The notes: a model not told the origin generated them from the letters alone. Counted from the first letter of the stretch, positions 1 to 5,144 are shown. The stretch: 5,144 bases of DNA from Eubacteriales bacterium (GCA_028691625.1 JAQUYZ010000167.1:1-5144), one strand, 5' to 3'. Numbers and translations are program-made.

Positions 1-1
1 G

Positions 2-709
2 GCTTACGATATTTACGACATCATCAGGAAGCTGGCCGACAACGGTGTGCTCTATGATGTAATGCCGCATTACGCAAAGAATATGGTTACCTGCTTTATC
101 CGTCTTGATGGACAAACCGTCGGTGTAATCGCAAATCAGCCGAAATTTGCAGCAGGCTGCCTGGATATCAATGCATCGGACAAGGCGGCGAGATTTGTCA
201 GAAGATGCGACGCCTTCAATATTCCGCTGCTGACCCTTGAAGATGTTCCCGGGTTTTTGCCAGGGACCGACCAGGAGTACGGCGGGATCATCCGGCATGG
301 AGCAAAGCTCCTTTATGCTTATTGCGAAGCAACCGTGCCTAAGATCACAATGATCCTGAGAAAAGCATATGGCGGAGCCTACATCGGTATGTGCAACAAG
401 GAACTGGGTGCAGATCTGGTGCTTGCATGGCCATCTGCACAGATTGCAGTAATGGGTGCGGAAGGTGCGGCCAATATCGTATTTAAAAACGATATCAAAG
501 AAGCAGCGGACCCGGTTGCCAAGCGACAGGAGAAGGTTGCCGAGTACGAAGAAAAGTTCAATAATCCGTACAGGGCGGCAGAAATGGGCTATGTGGATGA
601 TATTATCGAGCCTGCAACTGCAAGACAGCGCATTATCAGCGGTTTTGACATGCTGGCATCCAAGAGACTGTCACTGCCTGCCAAGAAGCACGGAAATATT
701 CCGCTTTAA
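2..709 (+). CDS. mmdA: Methylmalonyl-CoA decarboxylase alpha subunit (acyl-CoA carboxyltransferase), 5'-truncated by window edge
   Basis: This is the carboxyltransferase that moves the carboxyl group from methylmalonyl-CoA to biotin on the gamma subunit, working on the cytoplasmic face of a Na+-pumping complex. The frame is open from base 2 and runs in from upstream. The 235 visible residues are a little under half of the usual length of about 510, so the GTG at 47 is internal and not the start. Visible hallmarks of the C-terminal crotonase-like domain, numbered from the first visible residue, are [15 protein letters not shown] (81-95), the glycine-rich [10 protein letters not shown] (121-130, the expected oxyanion-hole region), and [19 protein letters not shown] (143-161). 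The tail KKHGNIPL is typical of MmdA/propionyl-CoA carboxylase beta chains. A biotin carrier and a membrane beta subunit follow and no biotin carboxylase is seen, which favours decarboxylase over carboxylase. The substrate (methylmalonyl-CoA rather than another acyl-CoA) is inferred from family resemblance. Confidence 0.93.
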   Translation, partial: AYDIYDIIRKLADNGVLYDVMPHYAKNMVTCFIRLDGQTVGVIANQPKFAAGCLDINASDKAARFVRRCDAFNIPLLTLEDVPGFLPGTDQEYGGIIRHGAKLLYAYCEATVPKITMILRKAYGGAYIGMCNKELGADLVLAWPSAQIAVMGAEGAANIVFKNDIKEAADPVAKRQEKVAEYEEKFNNPYRAAEMGYVDDIIEPATARQRIISGFDMLASKRLSLPAKKHGNIPL

Positions 710-750
710 ATTGTTGATATAAACAAGGGTACAATTTATGGAAAGGAAGA

Positions 751-776
751 GATGATCCAGTCAAAAAATGATCATC
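751..776 (+). repeat. Inverted repeat in the mmdA to small-subunit gap
   Basis: GATGATC (751-757) and GATCATC (770-776) are perfect complements around a 12-nt A-rich loop. The hairpin ends 2 nt before the GGGAG ribosome binding site of the next gene. There is no T-tract, so it is not an intrinsic terminator. It could influence mRNA stability or translation of the small subunit, but a 7-bp A/T-containing stem may also be chance. Confidence 0.35.
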
Positions 777-789
777 ACGGGAGAACAGA

Positions 790-1050
790 ATGTTTAATTG
801 GTCAAAGAAAAAAGAATCAAAAGACCCGGCACCGGCAGAAACCGTTTCTGCTGTGACAGCTGCACCGGCTGGTACCGAGGTCAGTACCGAGATCATTGCC
901 GTTATAGCCGCAGCGATTGCAGCGATGACGGGAAGCGGATCGGCTGGAGCAAATGGATTTATTGTCAGAAAAATCAGCAGAATCCACGGTGAAAAAATAT
1001 CCTGGAGCAATGCGGGTTTGATGGAATGTATCGATAGCAGAAAAATTTAA
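790..1050 (+). CDS. Decarboxylase delta/epsilon-type small subunit, soluble C-terminal half only (OadG/MmdE-like)
   Basis: This 86-residue protein lies 80 bp after mmdA and 25 bp before mmdC. It starts at ATG 790 behind GGGAG (779-783, 6-nt spacer). Residues 1-12 are polar and lysine-rich, 13-30 form an Ala/Pro/Thr linker, 33-47 form a helix (TEIIAVIAAAIAAMT), and 55-86 hold GFIVRKISRI followed by WSNAGLMECIDSRKI. The helix, (V)R-I-R-I strand and tryptophan-containing tail are the pattern of the C-terminal domain of OadG/MmdD delta subunits, which contacts the carboxyltransferase. The N-terminal membrane helix expected of a full delta subunit is absent; residues 33-47 are too short and too far inside the protein to replace it. 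In Veillonella, MmdE is a small subunit resembling the end of MmdD, so this may be an MmdE equivalent. It probably bridges alpha to the complex. The family call rests on pattern and context, not on an alignment. Confidence 0.72.
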   Translation: MFNWSKKKESKDPAPAETVSAVTAAPAGTEVSTEIIAVIAAAIAAMTGSGSAGANGFIVRKISRIHGEKISWSNAGLMECIDSRKI

Positions 1051-1075
1051 TAATATTTAAAAGGAGACGATTACG

Positions 1076-1495
1076 ATGAAAAAATATAATATCACTGTGA
1101 ACGGTATTGCTTATGCAGTTGAAGTTGAAGAAACAGGCGCATCCACAGCTGCTGCCCCGGCAGCGGCCGTCCCTGCACCTGCGCCTGCCGCAGCTCCTGC
1201 AGCCCCTGCTCCTGCAGCAGTTCCTGCAGCCCCTGCTCCTGCCGCCGCCCCTGCTGCCCCTGCAGCAGCTCCGTCCGCCGGCGCAAGAACAGTTGAATGT
1301 CCGATGCCGGGAACCATCCTTGATATAAAGGTAAAGTCAGGTGACGCGGTGAAAGAAGGGCAGGTCTTACTGATCCTGGAAGCGATGAAGATGGAAAACG
1401 AAATCATTGCCCCCGGCAGCGGAACCGTTGACACGATTCAGGTAAACAAAGGCGCTTCAGTAAATGCCGGAGATGTACTGCTTTCAATAAAATAA
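1076..1495 (+). CDS. mmdC: Biotin carboxyl carrier protein, gamma subunit of the decarboxylase
   Basis: This 139-residue protein carries the biotin that shuttles CO2 from the alpha to the beta subunit. Residues 1-20 form a short N-terminal beta segment (MKKYNITVNGIAYAVEVEE) common in this family. Residues 24-70 are an almost pure Ala/Pro linker with a few Val, Ser and Gly, giving a flexible arm. Residues 71-139 are a biotinyl/lipoyl domain with CPMPGTI (75-81) and the biotinylation motif EAMKMEN (102-108). The target lysine is K105 (codon 1388-1390), 35 residues from the C-terminus, the usual place. Start ATG 1076 follows AAGGAG (1061-1066) with a 9-nt spacer. It needs a biotin protein ligase encoded elsewhere. 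The domain alone could equally belong to an oxaloacetate or glutaconyl-CoA decarboxylase; the neighbouring MmdA-like alpha subunit decides the assignment. Confidence 0.92.
   Translation: MKKYNITVNGIAYAVEVEETGASTAAAPAAAVPAPAPAAAPAAPAPAAVPAAPAPAAAPAAPAAAPSAGARTVECPMPGTILDIKVKSGDAVKEGQVLLILEAMKMENEIIAPGSGTVDTIQVNKGASVNAGDVLLSIK
1195..1242 (+). repeat. Direct repeat within the Ala/Pro linker of mmdC
   Basis: A 21-bp stretch at 1195-1215 recurs exactly at 1222-1242, a 27-bp (9-codon) period, inside the linker-coding part of the biotin carrier gene. The local codon pattern is GCN/CCN almost throughout. Such in-frame repeats can lengthen or shorten the linker by slippage or recombination without breaking the protein, so linker length is likely to vary among relatives. 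Confidence 0.8.
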
Positions 1496-1537
1496 GATCG
1501 AAGCTGCAAATAAACCGTAAGGAGAATTTGAAAAAAA

Positions 1538-1580
1538 AAATAGGCATTGGGTATTTCATGCCCGATGCCTGTTATTTTTT
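1538..1580 (+). terminator. Rho-independent terminator between mmdC and mmdB
   Basis: The stem is AGGCATTGGG (1542-1551) with CCCGATGCCT (1561-1570): ten pairs including one T-G wobble, closing a 9-nt loop. It is followed by GTTATTTTTT (1571-1580). An A10 tract (1531-1540) lies just before the stem, so the same hairpin also has a T-tract on the opposite strand and could act in both directions. It sits 46 bp past the mmdC stop, inside the decarboxylase cluster, and would reduce or stop transcription before the beta-subunit gene. Confidence 0.82.
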
Positions 1581-1581
1581 A

Positions 1582-1616
1582 TTGATTTTCTCTTTTTTAT
1601 TGGACAATAATATAGT
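1582..1616 (+). promoter_or_regulatory. Possible sigma-A-type promoter for mmdB
   Basis: After the internal terminator, mmdB would need its own promoter or read-through. TTGATT (1582-1587) is 18 nt from AATAAT (1606-1611), with TATAGT (1611-1616) as an overlapping alternative -10 at poorer spacing. The region is very A/T-rich, so such matches are easy to find by chance. A transcript starting here would have a 5' leader of about 65-70 nt before ATG 1686. Confidence 0.3.
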
Positions 1617-1685
1617 ATCATGACGATTGCTCTGGATCGTAAATCGACTTGAACTATTTGAATTTTAAGGAAAGAAGGAGATACT

Positions 1686-2819
1686 ATGAATGGTCTTTGG
1701 AACGAACTCCTTGCCGGAGTTCTGAACCTGGAGCCGGGCCAGGTTATCATGTTCGCCGTCGGCGGATTACTGATCTATCTGGCGATTGCAAAGGAATATG
1801 AACCAATGCTGTTGCTCCCAATCGGCTTTGGAGCAATTTTATGCAATATACCCCTTTCCTCCGCGGTCGGAGAGGAAGGGGATTTAACGGTGCTGTATAA
1901 CGCAGGCATCAAAACGGAGCTGTTTCCGGTACTGATCTTTATCGCCGTCGGTGCGATGATTGACTTCAAACCGCTGATCCAAAATCCGTTTATGCTGTTC
2001 TTCGGTGCCGCGGCGCAGTTTGGTATCTTTTTTACCATGATGTTCGCCCTGGCGACAGGCTACTTTGACTTAAAAGAAGCGGCCTCCATCGGAATTATCG
2101 GAGCTGCGGACGGACCGACATCCATCTATGTCGCAAAGGAATTCGCCCAAAATTATTTGGGCCCGATTTCTGTAGCCGCGTACTCGTATATGTCGCTGGT
2201 GCCGATCATACAGCCACCGGTCATTCGCCTTCTGACAACGAGCAATGAAAGAAAAATCAGGATGAAGTACACGCAGGTTGAGGTTCCGAGAATCATCGAG
2301 ATTCTGTTCCCCATCGTGATCACCCTGATTGCAGGCATCATTGCCCCCATCAGTGTGGCCCTCATTGGGTCCCTGATGTTCGGAAACCTGATCCGGGCCT
2401 GCGGCGTTCTGACAAGGCTTTCCAACGCTGCGCAGAATGAACTGGCAAATCTGGTCACATTGCTGCTCGGGATTACCATCGGATCTACAATGACCGCAGT
2501 GGATTTTCTGAATGTCCAGACCCTGATGATTATGGGGATGGGCCTTGTGGCATTTATTTTCGATACAGCAGGCGGAGTGCTTTTTGCTAAGTTTATCAAT
2601 CTGTTCCTGCCGACAAAAATAAATCCGATGATCGGAGGAGCCGGAATTTCAGCCTTTCCGATGTCCGGTCGTGTTGTTCAGAAGCTGGCCGCCAAGGAAG
2701 ATCCTTCGAATTTCATATTAATGCAAGCCATGAGTGCCAATGTGGCAGGACAGCTTGGCTCTGTAGTTGCGGGAAGCCTGATCCTTGCTTTGGTTCCGGC
2801 CGTACTGGCAGCAATGTAA
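1686..2819 (+). CDS. mmdB: Na+-translocating decarboxylase beta subunit (membrane carboxybiotin decarboxylase)
   Basis: This 377-residue multi-spanning membrane protein decarboxylates carboxybiotin on the gamma subunit and couples this to Na+ export. The start is ATG 1686 behind GAAGGAG (1674-1680, 5-nt spacer). Hydrophobic segments run through most of the chain, for example 20-36, 82-92, 104-124, 206-231 and 355-375. The signature IIGAADGPTSIY is at 137-148, with D142 matching the essential aspartate known as Asp203 in Klebsiella OadB. NPMIGGAGISAFPMSGRV (313-330) supplies N313, G317, S322 and R329 at the same spacing as the functional OadB residues Asn373, Gly377, Ser382 and Arg389. AAYSYM with Y168 corresponds to Tyr229. 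All key residues seem present, so an active pump is expected. The family ranges from about 370 to 430 residues. The 47-residue anchor protein follows 23 bp downstream. Confidence 0.95.
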   Translation: MNGLWNELLAGVLNLEPGQVIMFAVGGLLIYLAIAKEYEPMLLLPIGFGAILCNIPLSSAVGEEGDLTVLYNAGIKTELFPVLIFIAVGAMIDFKPLIQNPFMLFFGAAAQFGIFFTMMFALATGYFDLKEAASIGIIGAADGPTSIYVAKEFAQNYLGPISVAAYSYMSLVPIIQPPVIRLLTTSNERKIRMKYTQVEVPRIIEILFPIVITLIAGIIAPISVALIGSLMFGNLIRACGVLTRLSNAAQNELANLVTLLLGITIGSTMTAVDFLNVQTLMIMGMGLVAFIFDTAGGVLFAKFINLFLPTKINPMIGGAGISAFPMSGRVVQKLAAKEDPSNFILMQAMSANVAGQLGSVVAGSLILALVPAVLAAM

Positions 2820-2825
2820 TTTGAA

Positions 2826-2832
2826 AAGGAGG
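2826..2832 (+). promoter_or_regulatory. Ribosome binding site of the small anchor subunit
   Basis: AAGGAGG lies 10 nt before ATG 2843 and 5 nt before an out-of-frame ATG at 2838. The 2838 frame stops after six codons, whereas the 2843 frame encodes a coherent membrane peptide, so 2843 is chosen. Confidence 0.75.
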
Positions 2833-2842
2833 AATCGATGAT

Positions 2843-2986
2843 ATGGATATGCAATTAATGGGAGCAGGTCTTGAGGTCACTGTATTTGGATTGGGCGGAG
2901 TTTTCGCAGTATTGATCCTGTTCTATATCGCTACAAAAATCATGCTGTCCTTTGCGAGAAAATCCGCGAAAAAGAAAGAAGAATAA
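2843..2986 (+). CDS. OadG-related small membrane subunit (delta-subunit anchor half)
   Basis: This is a 47-residue protein directly downstream of mmdB. It has a short N-terminal part (MDMQLMGAGLEVTVFGLGGV, 1-20) running into one transmembrane helix of roughly residues 9-32. A basic tail follows (TKIMLSFARKSAKKKEE, 31-47), predicted to be cytoplasmic by the positive-inside rule. The pattern of a Gly-rich start, a helix with GLGGVFAVLILFY, then a charged stretch is that of the N-terminal anchor of OadG/MmdD delta subunits, but the protein stops where the Ala/Pro linker and C-terminal domain would begin. The missing half resembles the 86-residue protein at 790-1050. It is probably cotranscribed with mmdB and embedded beside it. 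It is not a frameshifted full gene: after the TAA/TAG stops there is only terminator sequence. Small OadG-related subunits are known as a class, so this is probably functional. Confidence 0.75.
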   Translation: MDMQLMGAGLEVTVFGLGGVFAVLILFYIATKIMLSFARKSAKKKEE

Positions 2987-2996
2987 TAGGCAGAAT

Positions 2997-3026
2997 AATC
3001 CTAATGTAGGATTGATAAGAATCAAT
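2997..3026 (+). repeat. Two overlapping, mutually exclusive hairpins before the terminator
   Basis: AATCCTA (2997-3003) pairs with TAGGATT (3007-3013) across a 3-nt loop. ATTGAT (3011-3016) pairs perfectly with ATCAAT (3021-3026) across AAGA. The two share bases 3011-3013, so they cannot both form in full. They lie between the stop of the anchor gene and the terminator, where they could protect the mRNA 3' end or form a protein-binding site. The pairing is seen; the function is unknown. Confidence 0.5.
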
Positions 3027-3028
3027 TC

Positions 3029-3067
3029 AACCGGACTTCGCAAGAAGCCCGGTTATTGTTTTTATTT
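3029..3067 (+). terminator. Rho-independent terminator ending the decarboxylase cluster
   Basis: AACCGG (3029-3034) pairs with CCGGTT (3049-3054), and after one A/C mismatch CTTC (3036-3039) pairs with GAAG (3044-3047). This closes a GCAA loop, a GNRA-type stable tetraloop. The T-rich tract ATTGTTTTTATTT follows (3055-3067). It separates the decarboxylase cluster from coaX. Confidence 0.92.
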
Positions 3068-3091
3068 GCGCCGGGACTATCGTTTTGAACT

Positions 3092-3145
3092 TTGATCATC
3101 AATGGAAATCCATGCTTACGCACCGTTTATTAAGCCATTTATTAA
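3092..3145 (+). repeat. Short symmetric elements upstream of the coaX promoter
   Basis: The gap before coaX holds three small elements: the palindrome TTGAT-C-ATCAA (3092-3102), the inverted repeat ATGGA-AA-TCCAT (3102-3113), and a direct repeat of TTTATTAA (3126-3133 and 3138-3145, 12-bp period). All lie upstream of the -35 element, where an activator or repressor could bind. None matches an operator I can name with confidence. Confidence 0.3.
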
Positions 3146-3158
3146 CACGACATTTTTG

Positions 3159-3187
3159 TTGTAAAAGTGACAGGTTTGAATTATACT
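3159..3187 (+). promoter_or_regulatory. Sigma-A-type promoter of coaX-dusB
   Basis: TTGTAA (3159-3164, four of six matches to TTGACA) is separated by 17 nt from TATACT (3182-3187, five of six matches to TATAAT). A second TATACT overlaps at 3187-3192. Transcription would start near 3194-3200, giving a leader of about 40-47 nt before ATG 3241. That also argues against the GTG at 3217 as the start. Confidence 0.65.
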
Positions 3188-3226
3188 ATACTAATCAAAT
3201 TTGAGACGCATTATAAGTGAATATGG

Positions 3227-3233
3227 AAGGGAG
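3227..3233 (+). promoter_or_regulatory. Ribosome binding site deciding the coaX start
   Basis: AAGGGAG lies 7 nt before ATG 3241. The longer reading from GTG 3217 has no such site and would place these purines inside the coding region. Confidence 0.75.
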
Positions 3234-3240
3234 AACAGAT

Positions 3241-4035
3241 ATGTTACTTGCATTCGACGTAGGGAACACGAACATTGTTTTAGGAGTCTTTAAAGACGGC
3301 AATCTGATTCAGAACTGGAGAATGGAAACCGACAACAATAAAAGTGCTGACGAATATGGAATGATCATCAATCAGCTTTTCAGCTATGAGGGTCTGAACA
3401 CCAAAGAAGTAAAAGACGTCATTATTTCAACGGTAGTTCCATCTGTACTGTATACACTGCAGCACTTGTCAATGAAGTATTTCAACAGACGAGCCATCGT
3501 GATCGGCCCCGGCATCAAAACGGGCCTGGTCGTGAAATATGACAATCCCAAGCAGGTTGGAGCAGACAGAATCGTCAATGCGGTTGCTGCGCTGGCCAAA
3601 TACGGCGGTCCGCTGATTCTCGTTGATTTCGGAACGGCAACAACCTTCTGCGCCATCACGGAAAACTCGGAATATATGGGAGGAACCATCGCACCCGGTA
3701 TCAAGATTTCCTCGGATGCTTTATTTGAAAAGACCGCAAAACTGCCGAAGGTCGAGCTGGAATCCCCCGGTCATGTGATCTGCAAAAACACGATTGAGAG
3801 CATGCAGTCCGGTCTGGTTTACGGTCATATGGGGATGGTGGATTACATTGTCAGAAAAATGAAGGAAGAATTAAAGCAACACTCCGCATCGGGCAAAGAA
3901 CCAAAGGTCGTTGCAACCGGAGGTCTGGCCACGCTTATTGAGAGCGGTATCGACTGCATTGATTGCGTCGACAAGCTGCTGACCCTGGAGGGACTGCAGA
4001 TTATATATGAAAAGAACAAAGGACACAAAGCATGA
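3241..4035 (+). CDS. coaX: Type III pantothenate kinase
   Basis: CoaX phosphorylates pantothenate to 4'-phosphopantothenate, the first committed step of coenzyme A synthesis, in the cytoplasm; the type III enzymes need a monovalent cation. The 264-residue reading from ATG 3241 starts [11 protein letters not shown] and puts the ASKHA-fold phosphate-binding motif (DVGNTN, 6-11) at the extreme N-terminus, as usual. Further motifs are GADR (107-110, pantothenate-site region), DFGTATT (129-135), GGTIAPG (147-153), TGGLA (227-231) and a C-terminal LLTLEGL (246-252). The length fits the family range of about 250-265. A longer frame from GTG 3217 adds eight residues but overlaps the Shine-Dalgarno sequence, so it is not preferred. 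In many Clostridia coaX sits next to birA; here no birA is adjacent. The last codons overlap the downstream dus gene as ATGA, implying translational coupling. Confidence 0.96.
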   Translation: MLLAFDVGNTNIVLGVFKDGNLIQNWRMETDNNKSADEYGMIINQLFSYEGLNTKEVKDVIISTVVPSVLYTLQHLSMKYFNRRAIVIGPGIKTGLVVKYDNPKQVGADRIVNAVAALAKYGGPLILVDFGTATTFCAITENSEYMGGTIAPGIKISSDALFEKTAKLPKVELESPGHVICKNTIESMQSGLVYGHMGMVDYIVRKMKEELKQHSASGKEPKVVATGGLATLIESGIDCIDCVDKLLTLEGLQIIYEKNKGHKA

Positions 4036-4988
4036 TCATAGGAAATGTTACGCTTGAAAATCCTTTTTTTCTGGCACCTCTTGCCGGAATTACCGATGCT
4101 CCCTTCCGGAGGATATGCAAAGGACATGGAGCGGGTCTGGTCTATTCGGAAATGGTGAGCGGAAAAGGGCTCTACTACAATGATAAAGCTACGGAAAGGC
4201 TGCTTCGGATCTATGAGGATGAAAAACCGGTGGCCTTCCAAATTTTCGGCTCGGAGCCGGATATCATTGGATTTACGGCGAGCAAATTGAACGACCGGGA
4301 GAATTGCCTCCTGGATATAAATATGGGCTGCCCTGTGCCAAAGGTGGTCAGAAACGGCGAAGGTTCAGCCCTGCTGAAGAACCCCGGACTGGCTTCTGCT
4401 ATCATAGCCGCCGCGGTGAAAAACACCGCAAAGCCTGTCACTGCGAAGATCAGAACCGGCTGGGATGCAGACAGCATCAATGCCGTTGAAATAGCAAAAG
4501 TAATTGAAGCTGCCGGTGCTTGTGCCATCGGCGTGCACGGAAGGACACGGGACCAGTATTATTCCGGAAAAGCGGACTGGGATGTGATCCGGCAGGTCAA
4601 GAAAGCAGTTTCTATCCCGGTTATTGGAAACGGAGATGTATTCTCCGGGCAGGACGCGATCAGATTGATGGAAGAAACGGGCTGTGATTTTGTGATGATT
4701 GCAAGAGGAGCCCTCGGAAATCCGTGGATATTCCGGGAAGCGCTCGCACTGTGGGAAGGCAGGCCTGCTCCTCCACCTCCTGATCTGACAGAAAAAGCAG
4801 AACTGATCATAAAGCATTTTGATTTGCTGCTTTTGGAAAAGGGAGAATATGCGGCGGTAAGAGAGATGCGAAAGCATGCAGGCTGGTATTTGAAAGGAAT
4901 CCCGGGTTCAGCAGGGCTCAGACGTCAGTTGAACACCATCGTAGAGGCGGAGGAGCTGAAGGAAACGATCGGAGCCCTGGGATCCTGA
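4032..4988 (+). CDS. dusB: tRNA-dihydrouridine synthase, DusB/NifR3 type
   Basis: This 318-residue flavoenzyme reduces specific uridines in tRNA to dihydrouridine using FMN and NADPH. The N-terminal TIM barrel shows [18 protein letters not shown] (12-29, FMN-binding start), [11 protein letters not shown] (95-105) with the presumed catalytic C100, and AKIRTGW (138-144). It also has [13 protein letters not shown] (167-179), IGNGDVFS (198-205) and [13 protein letters not shown] (222-234), the last two being phosphate-binding loops. The helical C-terminal domain holds [13 protein letters not shown] (277-289), characteristic of the DusB/NifR3 group. Length is normal. Start ATG 4032 overlaps the coaX stop (ATGA) behind AAAGGA (4018-4023, 8-nt spacer), so the two are cotranscribed. 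Exact tRNA position specificity cannot be read from the sequence; Bacillota dus genes are often named simply dus. Confidence 0.94.
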   Translation: MIIGNVTLENPFFLAPLAGITDAPFRRICKGHGAGLVYSEMVSGKGLYYNDKATERLLRIYEDEKPVAFQIFGSEPDIIGFTASKLNDRENCLLDINMGCPVPKVVRNGEGSALLKNPGLASAIIAAAVKNTAKPVTAKIRTGWDADSINAVEIAKVIEAAGACAIGVHGRTRDQYYSGKADWDVIRQVKKAVSIPVIGNGDVFSGQDAIRLMEETGCDFVMIARGALGNPWIFREALALWEGRPAPPPPDLTEKAELIIKHFDLLLLEKGEYAAVREMRKHAGWYLKGIPGSAGLRRQLNTIVEAEELKETIGALGS

Positions 4989-5030
4989 TGCCGCTATGAT
5001 TTGAGATTTTGAAGCGGCGTTGCCTTTTTT
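4988..5030 (+). terminator. Probable terminator after dusB
   Basis: GCCGCT (4990-4995) pairs with AGCGGC (5013-5018), extendable by T4989-G5019 and A4988-T5020, with a 17-nt A/T-rich loop. TTGCC then TTTTTT (5025-5030) follows. The T-tract is offset from the stem by several bases and the loop is large, so it is weaker than the other two. The 3' edge of the stem coincides with the first copy of the 28-bp repeat, which supplies the T-tract. Confidence 0.55.
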
Positions 5031-5144
5031 CCGCAGCTTACGAGTATGAGATTAGGTGGCGTAAGCTGCAGTGGAAAAACGGACAGCAGCGAGCGTGAGC
5101 GAGTCGGAGGCGCAGCCGTTGCCTTTTTTCCGCAGCTTACGAGT
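5018..5144. repeat. 28-bp direct repeat, 99-bp period, possibly the start of a longer array
   Basis: A 28-bp sequence beginning CGTTGCC and ending CTTACGAGT occurs at 5018-5045 and again, without mismatch, at 5117-5144, the last base of the window. The offset is exactly 99 bp. The 71 bp between the copies are visible only once, so whether whole 99-bp units repeat in tandem cannot be seen. GC content and G/A-rich composition at 5081-5116 differ from the surrounding genes. No transposase or target-site duplication is seen. Confidence 0.85.
5026..5079. repeat. Long imperfect hairpin inside the 99-bp repeat unit
   Basis: GCAGCTTACG (5033-5042) is perfectly complementary to CGTAAGCTGC (5060-5069), with a 17-nt loop. 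Past a 3-nt bulge (AGT, 5070-5072), GGAAAAA (5073-5079) pairs with TTTTTCC (5026-5032). The total is 17 pairs. As RNA this would be a stable stem and would compete with the dusB terminator for the T-tract. The structure resembles palindromic interspersed elements found between bacterial genes, but I cannot assign it to a named family. Confidence 0.7.

Noticed and set aside
456..722. Overlapping + strand frame of 88 codons within the end of mmdA
   Set aside because: It is an out-of-frame shadow of the conserved carboxyltransferase coding sequence, rich in Arg/Ser/Lys with no features of its own.
1111..1434. Open minus-strand frame of Ala/Gly-rich protein opposite mmdC
   Set aside because: It is a by-product of the GC-rich Ala/Pro repeat codons read in reverse; no ribosome site or family features were seen.
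2838..2858. ATG at 2838 with ideal 5-nt spacing from AAGGAGG, giving a six-codon frame
   Set aside because: It stops at TAA 2856-2858, while the overlapping ATG 2843 opens the coherent membrane peptide with the same ribosome site at an acceptable distance.
3139..3166. Possible BirA- or Rex-like operator (TTATTAAC ... GTTGTAAA) overlapping the coaX -35 element
   Set aside because: The half-sites match each other at only five of eight positions and neither fits a known consensus well enough.
3217..3240. GTG 3217 as the coaX start
   Set aside because: It has no Shine-Dalgarno sequence, it places the AAGGGAG site inside the gene, and the family normally begins just before the DVGNTN motif, which fits ATG 3241.
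4365..4877. Long minus-strand frame opposite dusB
   Set aside because: It lies wholly within a well-conserved dusB gene, shows no recognisable domain and has no clear promoter or ribosome site.
5046..5144. Open + strand frame over the repeat as a genuine small protein gene
   Set aside because: There is no ribosome binding site before ATG 5046, the frame coincides with hairpin-forming repeat DNA and it runs off the window; it is reported as a repeat instead.

Overview
The window looks like ordinary chromosome from an anaerobic, low-to-mid-GC member of the Bacillota, most likely class Clostridia. The grounds are a biotin-dependent sodium-pump decarboxylase, a type III pantothenate kinase translationally coupled to a DusB-type tRNA dihydrouridine synthase, AGGAG-type ribosome binding sites before most genes, and short intergenic regions with Rho-independent terminators. 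The genus cannot be named from this sequence. All recognisable genes are on the + strand, and I saw no convincing minus-strand gene, tRNA, rRNA, CRISPR array or transposase.

Region 1 (start to about 3067) encodes a membrane-bound decarboxylase, best read as methylmalonyl-CoA decarboxylase. In order it holds the C-terminal part of the carboxyltransferase (alpha, mmdA), a small protein matching the soluble C-terminal half of a delta (OadG-type) subunit, the biotin carrier (gamma, mmdC), a hairpin-plus-T-tract terminator, the sodium-pumping membrane beta subunit (mmdB), and a 47-residue protein that looks like the membrane-anchor half of a delta subunit. A strong terminator closes the block. In the expected cycle, alpha moves the carboxyl group of the acyl-CoA to biotin on gamma. 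Beta then releases CO2 from carboxybiotin while moving Na+ outward, and the delta pieces hold the soluble and membrane parts together. The delta function appears to be split between two genes at separate places in the cluster.

Region 2 (about 3068 to 5030) starts with a good sigma-A-type promoter and carries coaX (first step of coenzyme A synthesis) and a dusB-like gene. The two overlap by an ATGA and form a small operon, probably ended by a hairpin and T-tract just past dusB. Supplying CoA is chemically related to the CoA-ester decarboxylase upstream, but the terminator and new promoter indicate independent transcription.

Region 3 (5018 to the window end) is noncoding-looking repeat DNA. 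A 28-bp sequence occurs twice, exactly 99 bp apart, and the unit contains a long hairpin. The second copy ends at the last base of the window, so the array may continue. This is the least explained part of the window. I found no clear sign of a wholly new biological system; the best leads are the split delta subunit, the terminator inside the decarboxylase cluster, and this 99-bp repeat.
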